A stretch of DNA of 64,000 bases from Pedobacter chinensis (GTDB taxonomy: Bacteria; Bacteroidota; Bacteroidia; Sphingobacteriales; Sphingobacteriaceae). Shown piece after piece: positions 7,366-16,047 of the stretch; position 1 is the first letter of the stretch, and every line of letters begins with the position of its first letter. Location of the stretch: contig NZ_QPKV01000002.1 of assembly GCF_003339865.1 (NCBI RefSeq), forward strand, positions 186,001 to 250,000, written 5' to 3'. The notes below the pieces were generated by a model. The model saw only the letters and a list, made by a program, of their open reading frames with translations. It searched no databases and was not told the origin of the DNA. The position numbers and the translations under genes were made by a program.

Positions 7366-9385
7366 AATAATGACCTTGCTTTTCGTGATGCTGGGTTTCA
7401 TCGCAAATGCTCAAATTACTGAACAAGAGATCCACATTCAGGACATTTTGGAAAGTGTTGCCGAAAATCTTCCTGATGAATATGACATGACTGAATTGAT
7501 TGATGTTTTGACCAGGTTAAAAAAACATCCGATTAATTTAAATAAAACCTCTCCTCAAGAATTAAAAACATTGGTTTTCTTATCGCCATTACAAATCAGC
7601 AATTTCTTTGATTACGTCAAAGAAAATGGAAACCTGGTTGATGTGTTAGAGTTGCAGAGCATTAATGGTTTTGATATTAAAACCGTTCAAAATCTTTTGC
7701 CATTTATTACGTTAAATGCAATCACTGAATATGAAAAACTCACTTTAAAAAATATATTCAGCTTAGGGGAAAATGATGTAGTGATGCGTTTCGCCCAGAC
7801 TTTACAAAAGCAGAAGGGTTATACCGATTTACCAGGAAACAGATATTTGGGTACACCCGAAAGATTTCAAGCCCGTTATAGATATCATTATGGATCAATA
7901 GTTTCGGCTGCAATTACCGTAGATAAAGATGCTGGTGAAAAATTCATAGATAAACCTTTCGATTTTGTTTCTGGCAACGCTGCTCTTTATAAATTGGGAA
8001 AGATAAAGAAATTAGTGGTAGGTGATTATAATTTACAATTTGGACAGGGGTTAACGCTTTGGTCGGGCTTTTCTTTTGGTAAAGGGCCGGATGTAACCAG
8101 TGTAGCCAAAAAAGATTTAGGTTTGCGCCCATATACATCAGCAAATGAGTATTCATTCCTTAGAGGTGCATCAGCAACCATAAACTTATATCAAAACATT
8201 GATATCACACCATTCATATCTTTAAGAAACCTGGATGCTAGCCAGAGTATAAATTTTGAAGGAGATTTAGTTCAGGCAACAATTAATCAAACAGGTTTAC
8301 ACAGAACACCATCAGAAATTAAAAACAGAAATGTATTAAGTCAACAGGTTTTTGGCGCTGTTGTTCAGTACACTAAAAATGAGTTGGGAATTGGAGCAAT
8401 TGCCCATCAAAGTAAATATGGAAACAGTTTTATTACACAGGCCGCAGTTTATGATCAGTTCAGTTTTACCGGAAATTCATTAACTAACCTCGGCCTTTTT
8501 TACAATTACACTTATAAAAACATTTATTTTTTTGGCGAGGTTAGCAAAAGCTTAAATAGTGGTTTAGCTTATGTAAATGGGGCTTTGGTTAGTTTATCAC
8601 CAACAGTTTCAGCTGCAATAACTTATAGAGATTATGCTAAAGATTTTCACAACTTTTTTAATCAGGGCTTAGCTGAAGCAAGTGAGGCTGTAAATGAAAA
8701 AGGGCTTTATGCAGGATTAAATATTATTCCAAATAAACGCTGGTCATTTTCCTTTTATGGTGATTATTTTCAATTTCCATGGTTAAAGTATAGAGTTGAT
8801 GCACCATCAAAAGGTTATGAAATTTTAAGTCAGGTGGTTTATACCCCTACAAAAACCTTTAAAATTTTAACCAGATTTAAAACAGAAAACAAACAGCAAA
8901 ACACAGATTTAAATGTTCTGGTTAACTTTTTAGATGATGTAAAAAAAGAAAGTTACCGCACGGAAATAAGTTGGCAATTAAATAAAAAATGGAGTTTTCA
9001 AAACCGGATAGAGGTTTCACAATATAAAAAAGGAGAAGCCAATAGCGAATTTGGTTGTTTAATTTATCAAGATATAAATTACGCTCCCAAATTTTCTAAA
9101 ATTACCGGAAATTTAAGAATTGCCTACTTCAATACACCGAGTTATAACAGTAGGATTTATGCTTATGAAGATGACGTTCTTTACAGCTTTGCTTTCGGAA
9201 TGTATAGCGGAAAAGGTTTCAGAACGTATTTAAATCTGAAATATAATCTGGCTAAGAAACTGAATATCTGGACAAGATATGCCATGTTCATTTATAAGGA
9301 TGTGGAAACCATAGGAACATATCTTGATGAAATTCAAGGAAATAAGAAATCGGAAGTGAAAGTTCAGTTAAGATACCAGTTTTAG
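7355..9385 (+). CDS. Helix-hairpin-helix protein with outer-membrane beta-barrel
   Basis: Protein of 676 aa with an unusual build. A signal peptide (MRFKIMTLLFVMLGFIANAQ) is followed by a ComEA-like (HhH)2 domain at about residues 45-125 (INLNKTSPQELKTLV and NGNLVDVLELQSINGFDIKT). The remaining ~530 residues are amphipathic strands rich in Tyr, Phe, Gly and Asn, ending KVQLRYQF, a typical barrel terminus. HhH domains bind DNA without sequence specificity. I chose the ATG at 7355 because it gives a clean signal peptide; the reading frame is open back to 7313 but that part has no export signal. The stop is one base before the comEC start. Together this suggests an outer-membrane DNA receptor or pore, which is inference. 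Confidence 0.8.
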   Translation: MRFKIMTLLFVMLGFIANAQITEQEIHIQDILESVAENLPDEYDMTELIDVLTRLKKHPINLNKTSPQELKTLVFLSPLQISNFFDYVKENGNLVDVLELQSINGFDIKTVQNLLPFITLNAITEYEKLTLKNIFSLGENDVVMRFAQTLQKQKGYTDLPGNRYLGTPERFQARYRYHYGSIVSAAITVDKDAGEKFIDKPFDFVSGNAALYKLGKIKKLVVGDYNLQFGQGLTLWSGFSFGKGPDVTSVAKKDLGLRPYTSANEYSFLRGASATINLYQNIDITPFISLRNLDASQSINFEGDLVQATINQTGLHRTPSEIKNRNVLSQQVFGAVVQYTKNELGIGAIAHQSKYGNSFITQAAVYDQFSFTGNSLTNLGLFYNYTYKNIYFFGEVSKSLNSGLAYVNGALVSLSPTVSAAITYRDYAKDFHNFFNQGLAEASEAVNEKGLYAGLNIIPNKRWSFSFYGDYFQFPWLKYRVDAPSKGYEILSQVVYTPTKTFKILTRFKTENKQQNTDLNVLVNFLDDVKKESYRTEISWQLNKKWSFQNRIEVSQYKKGEANSEFGCLIYQDINYAPKFSKITGNLRIAYFNTPSYNSRIYAYEDDVLYSFAFGMYSGKGFRTYLNLKYNLAKKLNIWTRYAMFIYKDVETIGTYLDEIQGNKKSEVKVQLRYQF

Positions 9386-9386
9386 T

Positions 9387-11474
9387 ATGTTTAAGGGAGA
9401 ATATATTTTTGTGAGGATATTAGCTCCATTTATTTCTGGAATTGGAATCTTTTATTTTCTGCCTCGGGAAAAATTTATTCTGATTACTGAAATGATAGCG
9501 GGAATTCTTCTTCTGGCTATTTTGTTTATCAATGTCTATTACAAAAAGCTAAACGGCTATCGGTTTAAAGGTTTAACTGGCATACTGATTTTACTGTTTT
9601 TCTTTGCTTTTGGTGGCGTGCTTTGCTTACTGAACAACGAAAAACTCAAAGCCAGTTATTTTGCCAGAAATAATAATACTTATTTAAAAATCTGGATTAA
9701 CGGGGAACCTGAAAAAATCAATGATATTCTTCGTTTTAAGGCGAGAATTGTTTCGGGTTATCAAAATAACAAGCAAATCAGACTTAGTGGCCAGTTACTT
9801 TTGGCATTAAAACTAAACAATGTAAATCCAATAAAATTAAGATATGGAGATGAATTGATTATCCCAGCTCATCATTTTGAAGTTGAACCGCCGTACAATC
9901 CTGCAGAATTTGATTTTAAAGGTTGGCTGGCGATTCATAATATGTATGAACAAACATTTATTGATCAGACCCATTTATTGAAAACGAATAAGAACATTGG
10001 AAATCCAATTATAAAATTTGCTATAAATCTAAGAGAAAAGCAAATTGACAAGTATCGTAAACTTATTAAAAATGATGAGGCTTTTGCTGTAGCGTCAACA
10101 TTGATTTTAGGCTATCGGGCAGACTTGAGTAAGGAAACATTGGCTGCTTACTCCAAAACCGGAACCATACATGCACTTTCAGTTTCAGGTAGCCATGTTG
10201 CGATTATCTTCTTTGTTCTGGACTTTTTACTGATGTTTCTCGACAAGAAAAAAACTTTACGAATTTTCAAATTCATTTTGATTTGCAGCCTGATCTGGGT
10301 TTATGCTTTAATTACAGGTTTATCGCCGTCTGTCGTTCGGTCTGCCATTATGATAACCATTTTCATTACTGCTAAAACTTTTGCTAAAAACAAAAACGGT
10401 TATAATACATTGTCATTCGCGGCTTTTTGTCAATTAATTTACAATCCATTTCTAATTTGGGATGTTGGTTTCCAATTATCATATATCTCAGTATTTGGGT
10501 TAATTTACCTCCAGCCTAAAATTTACAATTGGATTTACGTTAAAAACAAATGGCTTAACAAAGTGTGGGAATTAACCGCACTTTCATTAGCTGCGCAGCT
10601 TATCACTTTTCCGCTTTGCATTTATTATTTTCATCAATTCCCGGTTTACTTTTTGCTGGGCAATCTGTTTATTTCCATCCCATTAATTATCATTATGATT
10701 TTAGGAATAGCTGTGCTCATTCCTTTTTTAGATAAACTTTCGCCAATATTTGAATGGATTATTACATTTACAAACAACGCTCTGAAATGGATTGCCGATT
10801 TACCCTACTCTACTTTTTCATCCATCTGGATAAACTTACCAGAATTAATTTTGTTGAGTTTTGCTTTAGGATTATTGGTTTATTCATTTTCAAAATATAA
10901 GAAATGGGCTTTATTGTTGTCGCTGTCTATTTATATCATCTACCAAATGCTGATTATTTACGATAGTTATACAGCTGTTCATCAAAAGAAAATTATCTTT
11001 TTTACGCTAAGAAAAAATTATGCAGCGGCGTTTGTTAACGGTAACCAAACAGTTTTACTTACCGATTTAAGTGCTGATGATAAAAATTATCTATTCTTTA
11101 TTAAACCAGCCCTGGAGCAGTATCAGATCAGTAAAATTAATTTCATCACTTTAAAACAGGATACTATTCTCCATCCGTTTATTAAGAAAGATCATCAAAT
11201 CATTTTTGATAAATTCAAAATCTTACTGGTTGATGAAGCTTTAAATCGTAAAAGATTAAATATTATCGGCAAATTCTCCGGAATCTGGATAACCGGGAAC
11301 ACCAGATTTACACTGGAAAATCTTCCAAAGGAAGTGGAGTATAAATCAATCATTATCGATGCTACAAACAAAGATTATAAAATTGAAATGTTCAAAACCT
11401 TTGCTGAAAATATTAAAGTAGAACATCATGTTTTAAAGAAAAATCCTGCATATTTGGTTTACCTAACCCAATAA
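9387..11474 (+). CDS. comEC: ComEC/Rec2-family DNA uptake channel
   Basis: Inner-membrane protein of 695 aa, predicted channel for single-stranded DNA entry in natural transformation. The N-terminal membrane segments and a DUF4131-like OB-fold region (residues ~75-200, with NPAEFDFKGWLAIHNMY) precede the ComEC core. The core shows ILGYRADLSKETLAAYSKTG, HALSVSGSHVAII, ITGLSPSVVRSAIM and WDVGFQLSYISVFGLIY, then several more helices. The C-terminal soluble part has no HxHxDH metal motif, so the metallo-beta-lactamase nuclease found in many ComEC proteins is absent or degenerate, as is common in Bacteroidota. It starts 1 bp after the stop of the HhH-barrel gene, indicating co-translation. Confidence 0.92.
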   Translation: MFKGEYIFVRILAPFISGIGIFYFLPREKFILITEMIAGILLLAILFINVYYKKLNGYRFKGLTGILILLFFFAFGGVLCLLNNEKLKASYFARNNNTYLKIWINGEPEKINDILRFKARIVSGYQNNKQIRLSGQLLLALKLNNVNPIKLRYGDELIIPAHHFEVEPPYNPAEFDFKGWLAIHNMYEQTFIDQTHLLKTNKNIGNPIIKFAINLREKQIDKYRKLIKNDEAFAVASTLILGYRADLSKETLAAYSKTGTIHALSVSGSHVAIIFFVLDFLLMFLDKKKTLRIFKFILICSLIWVYALITGLSPSVVRSAIMITIFITAKTFAKNKNGYNTLSFAAFCQLIYNPFLIWDVGFQLSYISVFGLIYLQPKIYNWIYVKNKWLNKVWELTALSLAAQLITFPLCIYYFHQFPVYFLLGNLFISIPLIIIMILGIAVLIPFLDKLSPIFEWIITFTNNALKWIADLPYSTFSSIWINLPELILLSFALGLLVYSFSKYKKWALLLSLSIYIIYQMLIIYDSYTAVHQKKIIFFTLRKNYAAAFVNGNQTVLLTDLSADDKNYLFFIKPALEQYQISKINFITLKQDTILHPFIKKDHQIIFDKFKILLVDEALNRKRLNIIGKFSGIWITGNTRFTLENLPKEVEYKSIIIDATNKDYKIEMFKTFAENIKVEHHVLKKNPAYLVYLTQ

Positions 11475-11483
11475 TATGGAACC

Positions 11484-11527
11484 ATCATGAGCATACTGCT
11501 TATAAACGGCAGTGATATGCTCGTGAT
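11484..11527. repeat. Imperfect inverted repeat between comEC and the crotonase gene
   Basis: The left arm ATCATGAGCATACTGC (11484-11499) pairs with 11509-11527, which reads GCAGTGATATGCTCGTGAT, with one mismatch and a 3-nt bulge. No T run follows, so a classical terminator is unlikely. It may be a processing or attenuation hairpin or a degenerate REP unit. Confidence 0.55.
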
Positions 11528-11562
11528 AGCTTCATCACTTTTAAAAAACAAGTTATATATCG

Positions 11563-12339
11563 ATGAAAAACCTGGTTTTGTATAGTGTGGAAGATAGAAT
11601 TGCCACCATAACCATTAATCGACCGGAGAAGCGGAATGCTTTAAACCCAGATCTGGTCAAAGCATTAACCAATGCTTTTATACAGGCAGAAGAGGATGAC
11701 TTAGCCAAAGTAGTTGTTTTAAATGCTAATGGTGGTACTTTTAGTGCAGGCGCAGATTTAGAATACCTTCAACAGTTACAATATAATACCTTTGAGGAAA
11801 ACGTTGCAGATTCCAATAATCTAAAGAAACTCTTTACCACCATTTATTATTTACCTAAAGTGGTTATTGCACAAGTTGAGGGCCATGCAATTGCCGGCGG
11901 TTGCGGGTTAGCAACTATTTGTGATATTGTTTTCGCAACTCCTGAAAGTAATTTTGGCTATACTGAAGTTAAAATTGGATTTGTTCCTGCAATTGTTTCC
12001 TGCTTTTTAATGCAAAAGGTAAATGAAACCATCGCTAAGGAGATTTTACTCACTGGAAAAATTTTTCATGCAGAACAAGCATTGAAATATAATTTGATAA
12101 ATTTTGTAACAAATTCTTCAGAAATTCATCTAAAGGTTAGAGAATTTGCACTAAGTTTGTGTAAAGAGAGTTCGGGCAATTCGTTAATGATCACAAAACA
12201 GCTGATAAATCAAACTACAAAGCCCTTACTTGAGAAAACTTTAGAAACAGCAATACAAATTAATGCTCGTGTTCGGGAGAGCGAAGATTTTAAAAAAGGT
12301 ATCGCTTCCTTTTTAAATAAAGAAAAAATTAACTGGTAA
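11563..12339 (+). CDS. Enoyl-CoA hydratase/isomerase (crotonase) family protein
   Basis: Crotonase-fold enzyme of 258 aa acting on an acyl-CoA thioester. Visible motifs are the CoA-binding NRPEKRNALN near residue 19, the oxyanion-hole loops FSAGADLEYL and AIAGGCGLATICDIVFAT, and FGYTEVKIGFVPAIVS. In enoyl-CoA hydratase two glutamates act in catalysis. The second (TEV) is present; the first position, in the GGCGLA segment, is Gly. This pattern is seen in isomerases and in methylglutaconyl-CoA hydratase-like members. It is therefore probably not a textbook 2-enoyl-CoA hydratase, and the substrate cannot be named. The gene is not linked to other fatty-acid or leucine-degradation genes; the next gene begins 22 bp downstream. 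Confidence 0.88.
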   Translation: MKNLVLYSVEDRIATITINRPEKRNALNPDLVKALTNAFIQAEEDDLAKVVVLNANGGTFSAGADLEYLQQLQYNTFEENVADSNNLKKLFTTIYYLPKVVIAQVEGHAIAGGCGLATICDIVFATPESNFGYTEVKIGFVPAIVSCFLMQKVNETIAKEILLTGKIFHAEQALKYNLINFVTNSSEIHLKVREFALSLCKESSGNSLMITKQLINQTTKPLLEKTLETAIQINARVRESEDFKKGIASFLNKEKINW

Positions 12340-12361
12340 ATTACTAAACTGAAATAAAAAC

Positions 12362-13042
12362 ATGTTCAAATCAATTAAAACAAGTGTTGTAGCCTTTATA
12401 TTAGTAGGTACAGCTGTAATCGCTCATGCGCAAAAGAAAATAACCGAAGGTACAATTACTTACGGCTTGCAATATAAATTAACCGATGAGCAGAAATCTG
12501 CCATGGCTGGACAAGAACCGCCAGCAGAAATGAAGGTTAAATTCAATAATGGTTTAACTAAAATTGAAATTGAACAAGGTCCGGCTTTAATTGGTATTGT
12601 TTCTGATAATAATGCCAGAACTGGTTTGCTTTTAATTGATGTGCCTATTGCACAAAAACAATTTGCTGTAAAACAATCAAAAGAAGACGTGGAGAAAGCA
12701 ATGGGTGAAATGCCAAAATTTTCTGATTTTAAAGCTACCGGTGAGAAACAAACTGTTGGTGGTTTCAGCGCTGAAAAATATACATTTAAGGATGATAAAG
12801 GCGCTTCGCATGAACTTTGGGCTACTAAAGACATCGAATTACCAAACGTTGGTGCTCAAAACTATTTTCCGGGTTTAGGCGCATTTCCAGTAAAATATAC
12901 AATGGTTCAAAGAGGAATTGAAACTACTACAACATTAAAATCAATTGCAGAGGGTAAAGTTGGTGTAATTTCTAAAGATGTTCCGGCTGGTTATGAAGTG
13001 GTTACCATGGAAGATCTTGCAAAAATGCAAGGTGGTGAATAA
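12362..13042 (+). CDS. Secreted DUF4412-like protein
   Basis: Exported 226-aa protein. A signal peptide of about 23 residues ends at AHAQ, and the mature part starts KKITEGTITYGLQYKL. The pattern of a GTI-Y start, an internal GFSAEKYTFKDDKGASHELW segment with a following Trp-Ala, and a short hydrophilic C-terminus resembles DUF4412/GLPGLI-type periplasmic proteins of Bacteroidota, whose function is unknown. No catalytic motif is visible. It follows the crotonase gene by 22 bp and may be co-transcribed with it; a weak GC stem with a run of eight T follows the stop. Confidence 0.75.
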   Translation: MFKSIKTSVVAFILVGTAVIAHAQKKITEGTITYGLQYKLTDEQKSAMAGQEPPAEMKVKFNNGLTKIEIEQGPALIGIVSDNNARTGLLLIDVPIAQKQFAVKQSKEDVEKAMGEMPKFSDFKATGEKQTVGGFSAEKYTFKDDKGASHELWATKDIELPNVGAQNYFPGLGAFPVKYTMVQRGIETTTTLKSIAEGKVGVISKDVPAGYEVVTMEDLAKMQGGE

Positions 13043-13064
13043 TTAACCAATATCTTAAAATAAA

Positions 13065-13091
13065 CGGCTTTTTAACTGCCGGCTTTTTTTT
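13065..13091 (+). terminator. Possible weak terminator
   Basis: A short CGGC / GCCG stem is followed by eight T residues just after the DUF4412-like gene. The stem is only about 4 bp, so the call rests mainly on the T run. Confidence 0.35.
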
Positions 13092-13136
13092 AAATTAGCC
13101 CGAAAGTTAAAAAGCTTTTTTTATGTCTGATTATTT

Positions 13137-15305
13137 ATGATAAAAAACTTATTATTCAAATTATCAATTACCTGCATTTCAATTTGTGCATTAATTGAAG
13201 CAAAAGCTCAAGGTATAAACTGGGCAAAAGACGGTAATTCTTATTATCAAATTGCCAGTGGAGAAGTTGTAAACATCACACTCCCTAAAAGTGACAGAAA
13301 AACCATTATTTCCAGAGCACTCCTCACTCCTGCCGGAAAAGATTCGCCAATTGCAGTTCGAAGTTTTCAATTATCGTCAGACGGCACTAAAGCATTGATT
13401 TTTACAAACAGTAAAAAAGTTTGGCGCTATGATACCCGTGGAGATTATTGGCTGGCAGATTTAACTTCAAATAAAATAACCCAAATTGGGAAAGATAAAC
13501 CTGCATCATCTTTAATGTTTGCAAAATTATCGCCCGATGGAAGTAAAGTTGCTTATGTGAGTAAGCATAATTTATATGTTGAAAATATAGATGGAACTGG
13601 CGCCAAAGCTTTAACAACAAATGGAACCGACCGGATGATTAATGGTACTTTCGATTGGGTTTATGAAGAAGAATTTGACTGTAGAGACGGTTTTAGATGG
13701 AGTCCAGATGGAAAATCAATTGCTTATTGGCAAATCGATGCTACGAAAATTAAAAATTTCTTAATGATAAACAATACCGATTCTATTTATCCTTACACTA
13801 TTCCGGTTGAGTATCCAAAAGTAGGAGAAAATCCATCTGCATGTAAAGTTGGTATAGTTGATATTGCTACTGCCAAAACCAATTGGTTAAATGTTCCCGG
13901 AGATAATATTCAACATTACATTCCTCGTATGCAGTGGGTTCCAAATAGCAATGAAGTGATTTTACAGCAACTTAACCGTGAGCAAAATGAAAGTATTGTT
14001 TTCATTTGTGATGCAGCCAGCGGTTCTGCCAAGGCTATTTATACAGAAAAAGCAAAGGCCTGGATTGATGCTCAGGATGAATGGAAATGGTTGAACGACA
14101 ATAAGGAATTTACAATTTTATCAGATAAAGATGGTTGGGATCATTTATACAGAATTAGTAAAGATGGTAAAAAAACAACTTTAATTACTAAAGGAAACTA
14201 CGATGTTATCTCTGTAAAACTTATTGATGAGAAAAACAATTATGTATATTTCATTGCATCACCAACCAATGCCACACAACGTTATCTTTATAAAACCAGG
14301 TTGGATGGTAAAGGTAAACTCGAAATGGTAACACCATCAATCCTGCCAGGCACACACAGTTATGATATTTCTCCTAATGCTGCTTTTGCCCGCCATATCT
14401 ACAATAGTTCTGTTGTAAAACCAGTTGCCGAATGGATGAACTTTACAACTGGAAGTCCTCTCACTATGGATGGAAGCATCACTACACAATTAGCCAAGCA
14501 AGAAGCACCAAAAAATAAAGTAGAATTTTTTAAAGTAACGACAGAAGATGGGATTGAATTGGATGGGTGGATGAAAAAACCTGATCATTTCAATCCAGAT
14601 AAAAAATATCCTGTTGTATTTTTTGTATATGGCGAGCCTGCATCACAAACAGCTGCTGATACTTATGGCGCAGGCAGCAATGGATTATATGGTGGAGATA
14701 TGGCGAATGATGGTTATATTTATATTTCGATGGATAACCGCGGTGCCCCGGTTCCGAAAGGAGCAGCATGGCGTAAAAGTATCTATAAAAACATTGGTAT
14801 AATCAATATCAGGGATCAGGCTATGGCAACTAAAAAGTTATTGGCAACCTATCCTTTTATGGATAAAGATCGTATTGCTGTTTGGGGCTGGAGTGGCGGA
14901 GGTTCTTCAACCTTAAACCTGATGTTCCAATACCCGGATATTTATAAAACAGGTATCGCAATTGCAGCTGTTGGCAATCAGTTAACTTATGATAATATCT
15001 ATCAGGAACGCTATATGGGCACTCCTTTTCCAAGTAAAGAGGCTTATGTAAAGGGCTCTCCTATTACTTATGCCAAAAATTTAAAAGGTAATCTGCTTTA
15101 CATTCATGGTACCGGCGATGATAACGTTCATTATCAAAATGCTGAAATGTTAATTGATGAATTGATTAAAAACAAAAAAGTATTTCAATTGATGAGTTAT
15201 CCTAATCGTACACATAGCATTTCTGAAGGCGAAGGAACCGACGAGCATTTATCACTAACCTTTACTAAGTTTTTAAAAGAAAATTGTCCTCCGGGAGCCA
15301 GATAA
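13137..15305 (+). CDS. Dipeptidyl peptidase IV (S9 family serine peptidase)
   Basis: Periplasmic or secreted serine peptidase of 722 aa that removes X-Pro or X-Ala dipeptides from peptide N-termini. A signal peptide (cleavage near AKAQ) is followed by a beta-propeller (DPPIV_N). The substrate N-terminus-binding glutamate motif DWVYEEEF lies near residue 180. The alpha/beta-hydrolase domain has the catalytic Ser586 in GWSGGGSS, Asp661 in GTGDDNVH and His693 in NRTHSI, in the expected order and spacing. Length and architecture match full-length bacterial DPP IV. It ends in a strong terminator shared with the convergent gene. Confidence 0.93.
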   Translation: MIKNLLFKLSITCISICALIEAKAQGINWAKDGNSYYQIASGEVVNITLPKSDRKTIISRALLTPAGKDSPIAVRSFQLSSDGTKALIFTNSKKVWRYDTRGDYWLADLTSNKITQIGKDKPASSLMFAKLSPDGSKVAYVSKHNLYVENIDGTGAKALTTNGTDRMINGTFDWVYEEEFDCRDGFRWSPDGKSIAYWQIDATKIKNFLMINNTDSIYPYTIPVEYPKVGENPSACKVGIVDIATAKTNWLNVPGDNIQHYIPRMQWVPNSNEVILQQLNREQNESIVFICDAASGSAKAIYTEKAKAWIDAQDEWKWLNDNKEFTILSDKDGWDHLYRISKDGKKTTLITKGNYDVISVKLIDEKNNYVYFIASPTNATQRYLYKTRLDGKGKLEMVTPSILPGTHSYDISPNAAFARHIYNSSVVKPVAEWMNFTTGSPLTMDGSITTQLAKQEAPKNKVEFFKVTTEDGIELDGWMKKPDHFNPDKKYPVVFFVYGEPASQTAADTYGAGSNGLYGGDMANDGYIYISMDNRGAPVPKGAAWRKSIYKNIGIINIRDQAMATKKLLATYPFMDKDRIAVWGWSGGGSSTLNLMFQYPDIYKTGIAIAAVGNQLTYDNIYQERYMGTPFPSKEAYVKGSPITYAKNLKGNLLYIHGTGDDNVHYQNAEMLIDELIKNKKVFQLMSYPNRTHSISEGEGTDEHLSLTFTKFLKENCPPGAR

Positions 15306-15311
15306 AAAATT

Positions 15312-15338
15312 AAAAGCAGCTTTCGGGCTGCTTTTTTT
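15312..15338. terminator. Bidirectional terminator between DPP IV and the DUF3307 gene
   Basis: Stem AAAAGCAGC / GCTGCTTTT with loop TTTCGG and T-rich flanks on both strands. The stop codon of the convergent minus-strand gene (15337-15339) abuts it. Confidence 0.85.
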
Positions 15339-16047
15339 ATGCAATAAATGTTTGTGTAAGCATGCTGATGATGATTGCAATCCCAAAACTCAGTAAAGTA
15401 CCAATCAATACATACTCAGTTAATTTCAAATCATGTGCCTCTTTTAAATCGCCAAAACGGAAGATGGATTTTGCTGCAAGTAAAAATCCGACAGCTTCAA
15501 AGTGATTGGTTAGGATAAAAACAAAAATCAAAACACGTTCTAAAATCCCAATATATTTGCCCGCATTTTGTAACGATTGAGGACTTTCACTATCGTTCTC
15601 CGGTAGCCATTTGGCAATAATTACCTTCATTATTATCGATGTTGGCATGGTTAAAAACAAAGCCCCAGAAATTAAGATCCAGGTTTTTACTTCATTAAAG
15701 TAGCTAATATCAAGATAACCCCTGTAGAAAATATGCCATATCAGTACAATGGAGCTTAAATGTAAAACCTGATCAATAAAAAACAATGTTCTGGCATTCT
15801 TTTTAGTTTGAAACAGCGTTTTTAAGGCATCAATCACGAAATGAAGTACACCAATACACAATGCGACTTTCCAGGCTTTGAAACTCAGAAATATCACAAA
15901 TATCAATGTAATATGCACCAGAACATGCAAGTATAATTTTCCCGATTTAAGTTTTTTTCTTTCTTTATCCTTAACCCAGGAATTAGGTTGAAGAAAAAAA
16001 TCTCCGATCAAATGAGCAAGGATGATTTTAACTAAATAGATGTCCAT
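15337..16047 (-). CDS. DUF3307 integral membrane protein
   Basis: Inner-membrane protein of 236 aa with about six hydrophobic segments. Conserved polar residues lie in or beside them: HLIGDFFLQPNSW near the N-terminus, LHFVIDALKT, FFIDQVLHLSS, and a second half GKYIGILERVLIF, GFLLAAKSIFRFGD and EYVLIGTLLSFG. These match the DUF3307 family, whose function is not established. The buried His, Asp and Glu residues could be an active site or ion path (inference). Its ATG overlaps the stop of the SatD-like gene (TAATG), so the two are translationally coupled. Confidence 0.85.
   Translation of the reverse strand: MDIYLVKIILAHLIGDFFLQPNSWVKDKERKKLKSGKLYLHVLVHITLIFVIFLSFKAWKVALCIGVLHFVIDALKTLFQTKKNARTLFFIDQVLHLSSIVLIWHIFYRGYLDISYFNEVKTWILISGALFLTMPTSIIMKVIIAKWLPENDSESPQSLQNAGKYIGILERVLIFVFILTNHFEAVGFLLAAKSIFRFGDLKEAHDLKLTEYVLIGTLLSFGIAIIISMLTQTFIA

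Noticed and set aside
9387..11474. Truncated ComEC because the metallo-beta-lactamase motif is missing
   Set aside because: The C-terminal domain is present but lacks the metal motif, a common state in Bacteroidota ComEC, so truncation is not supported.
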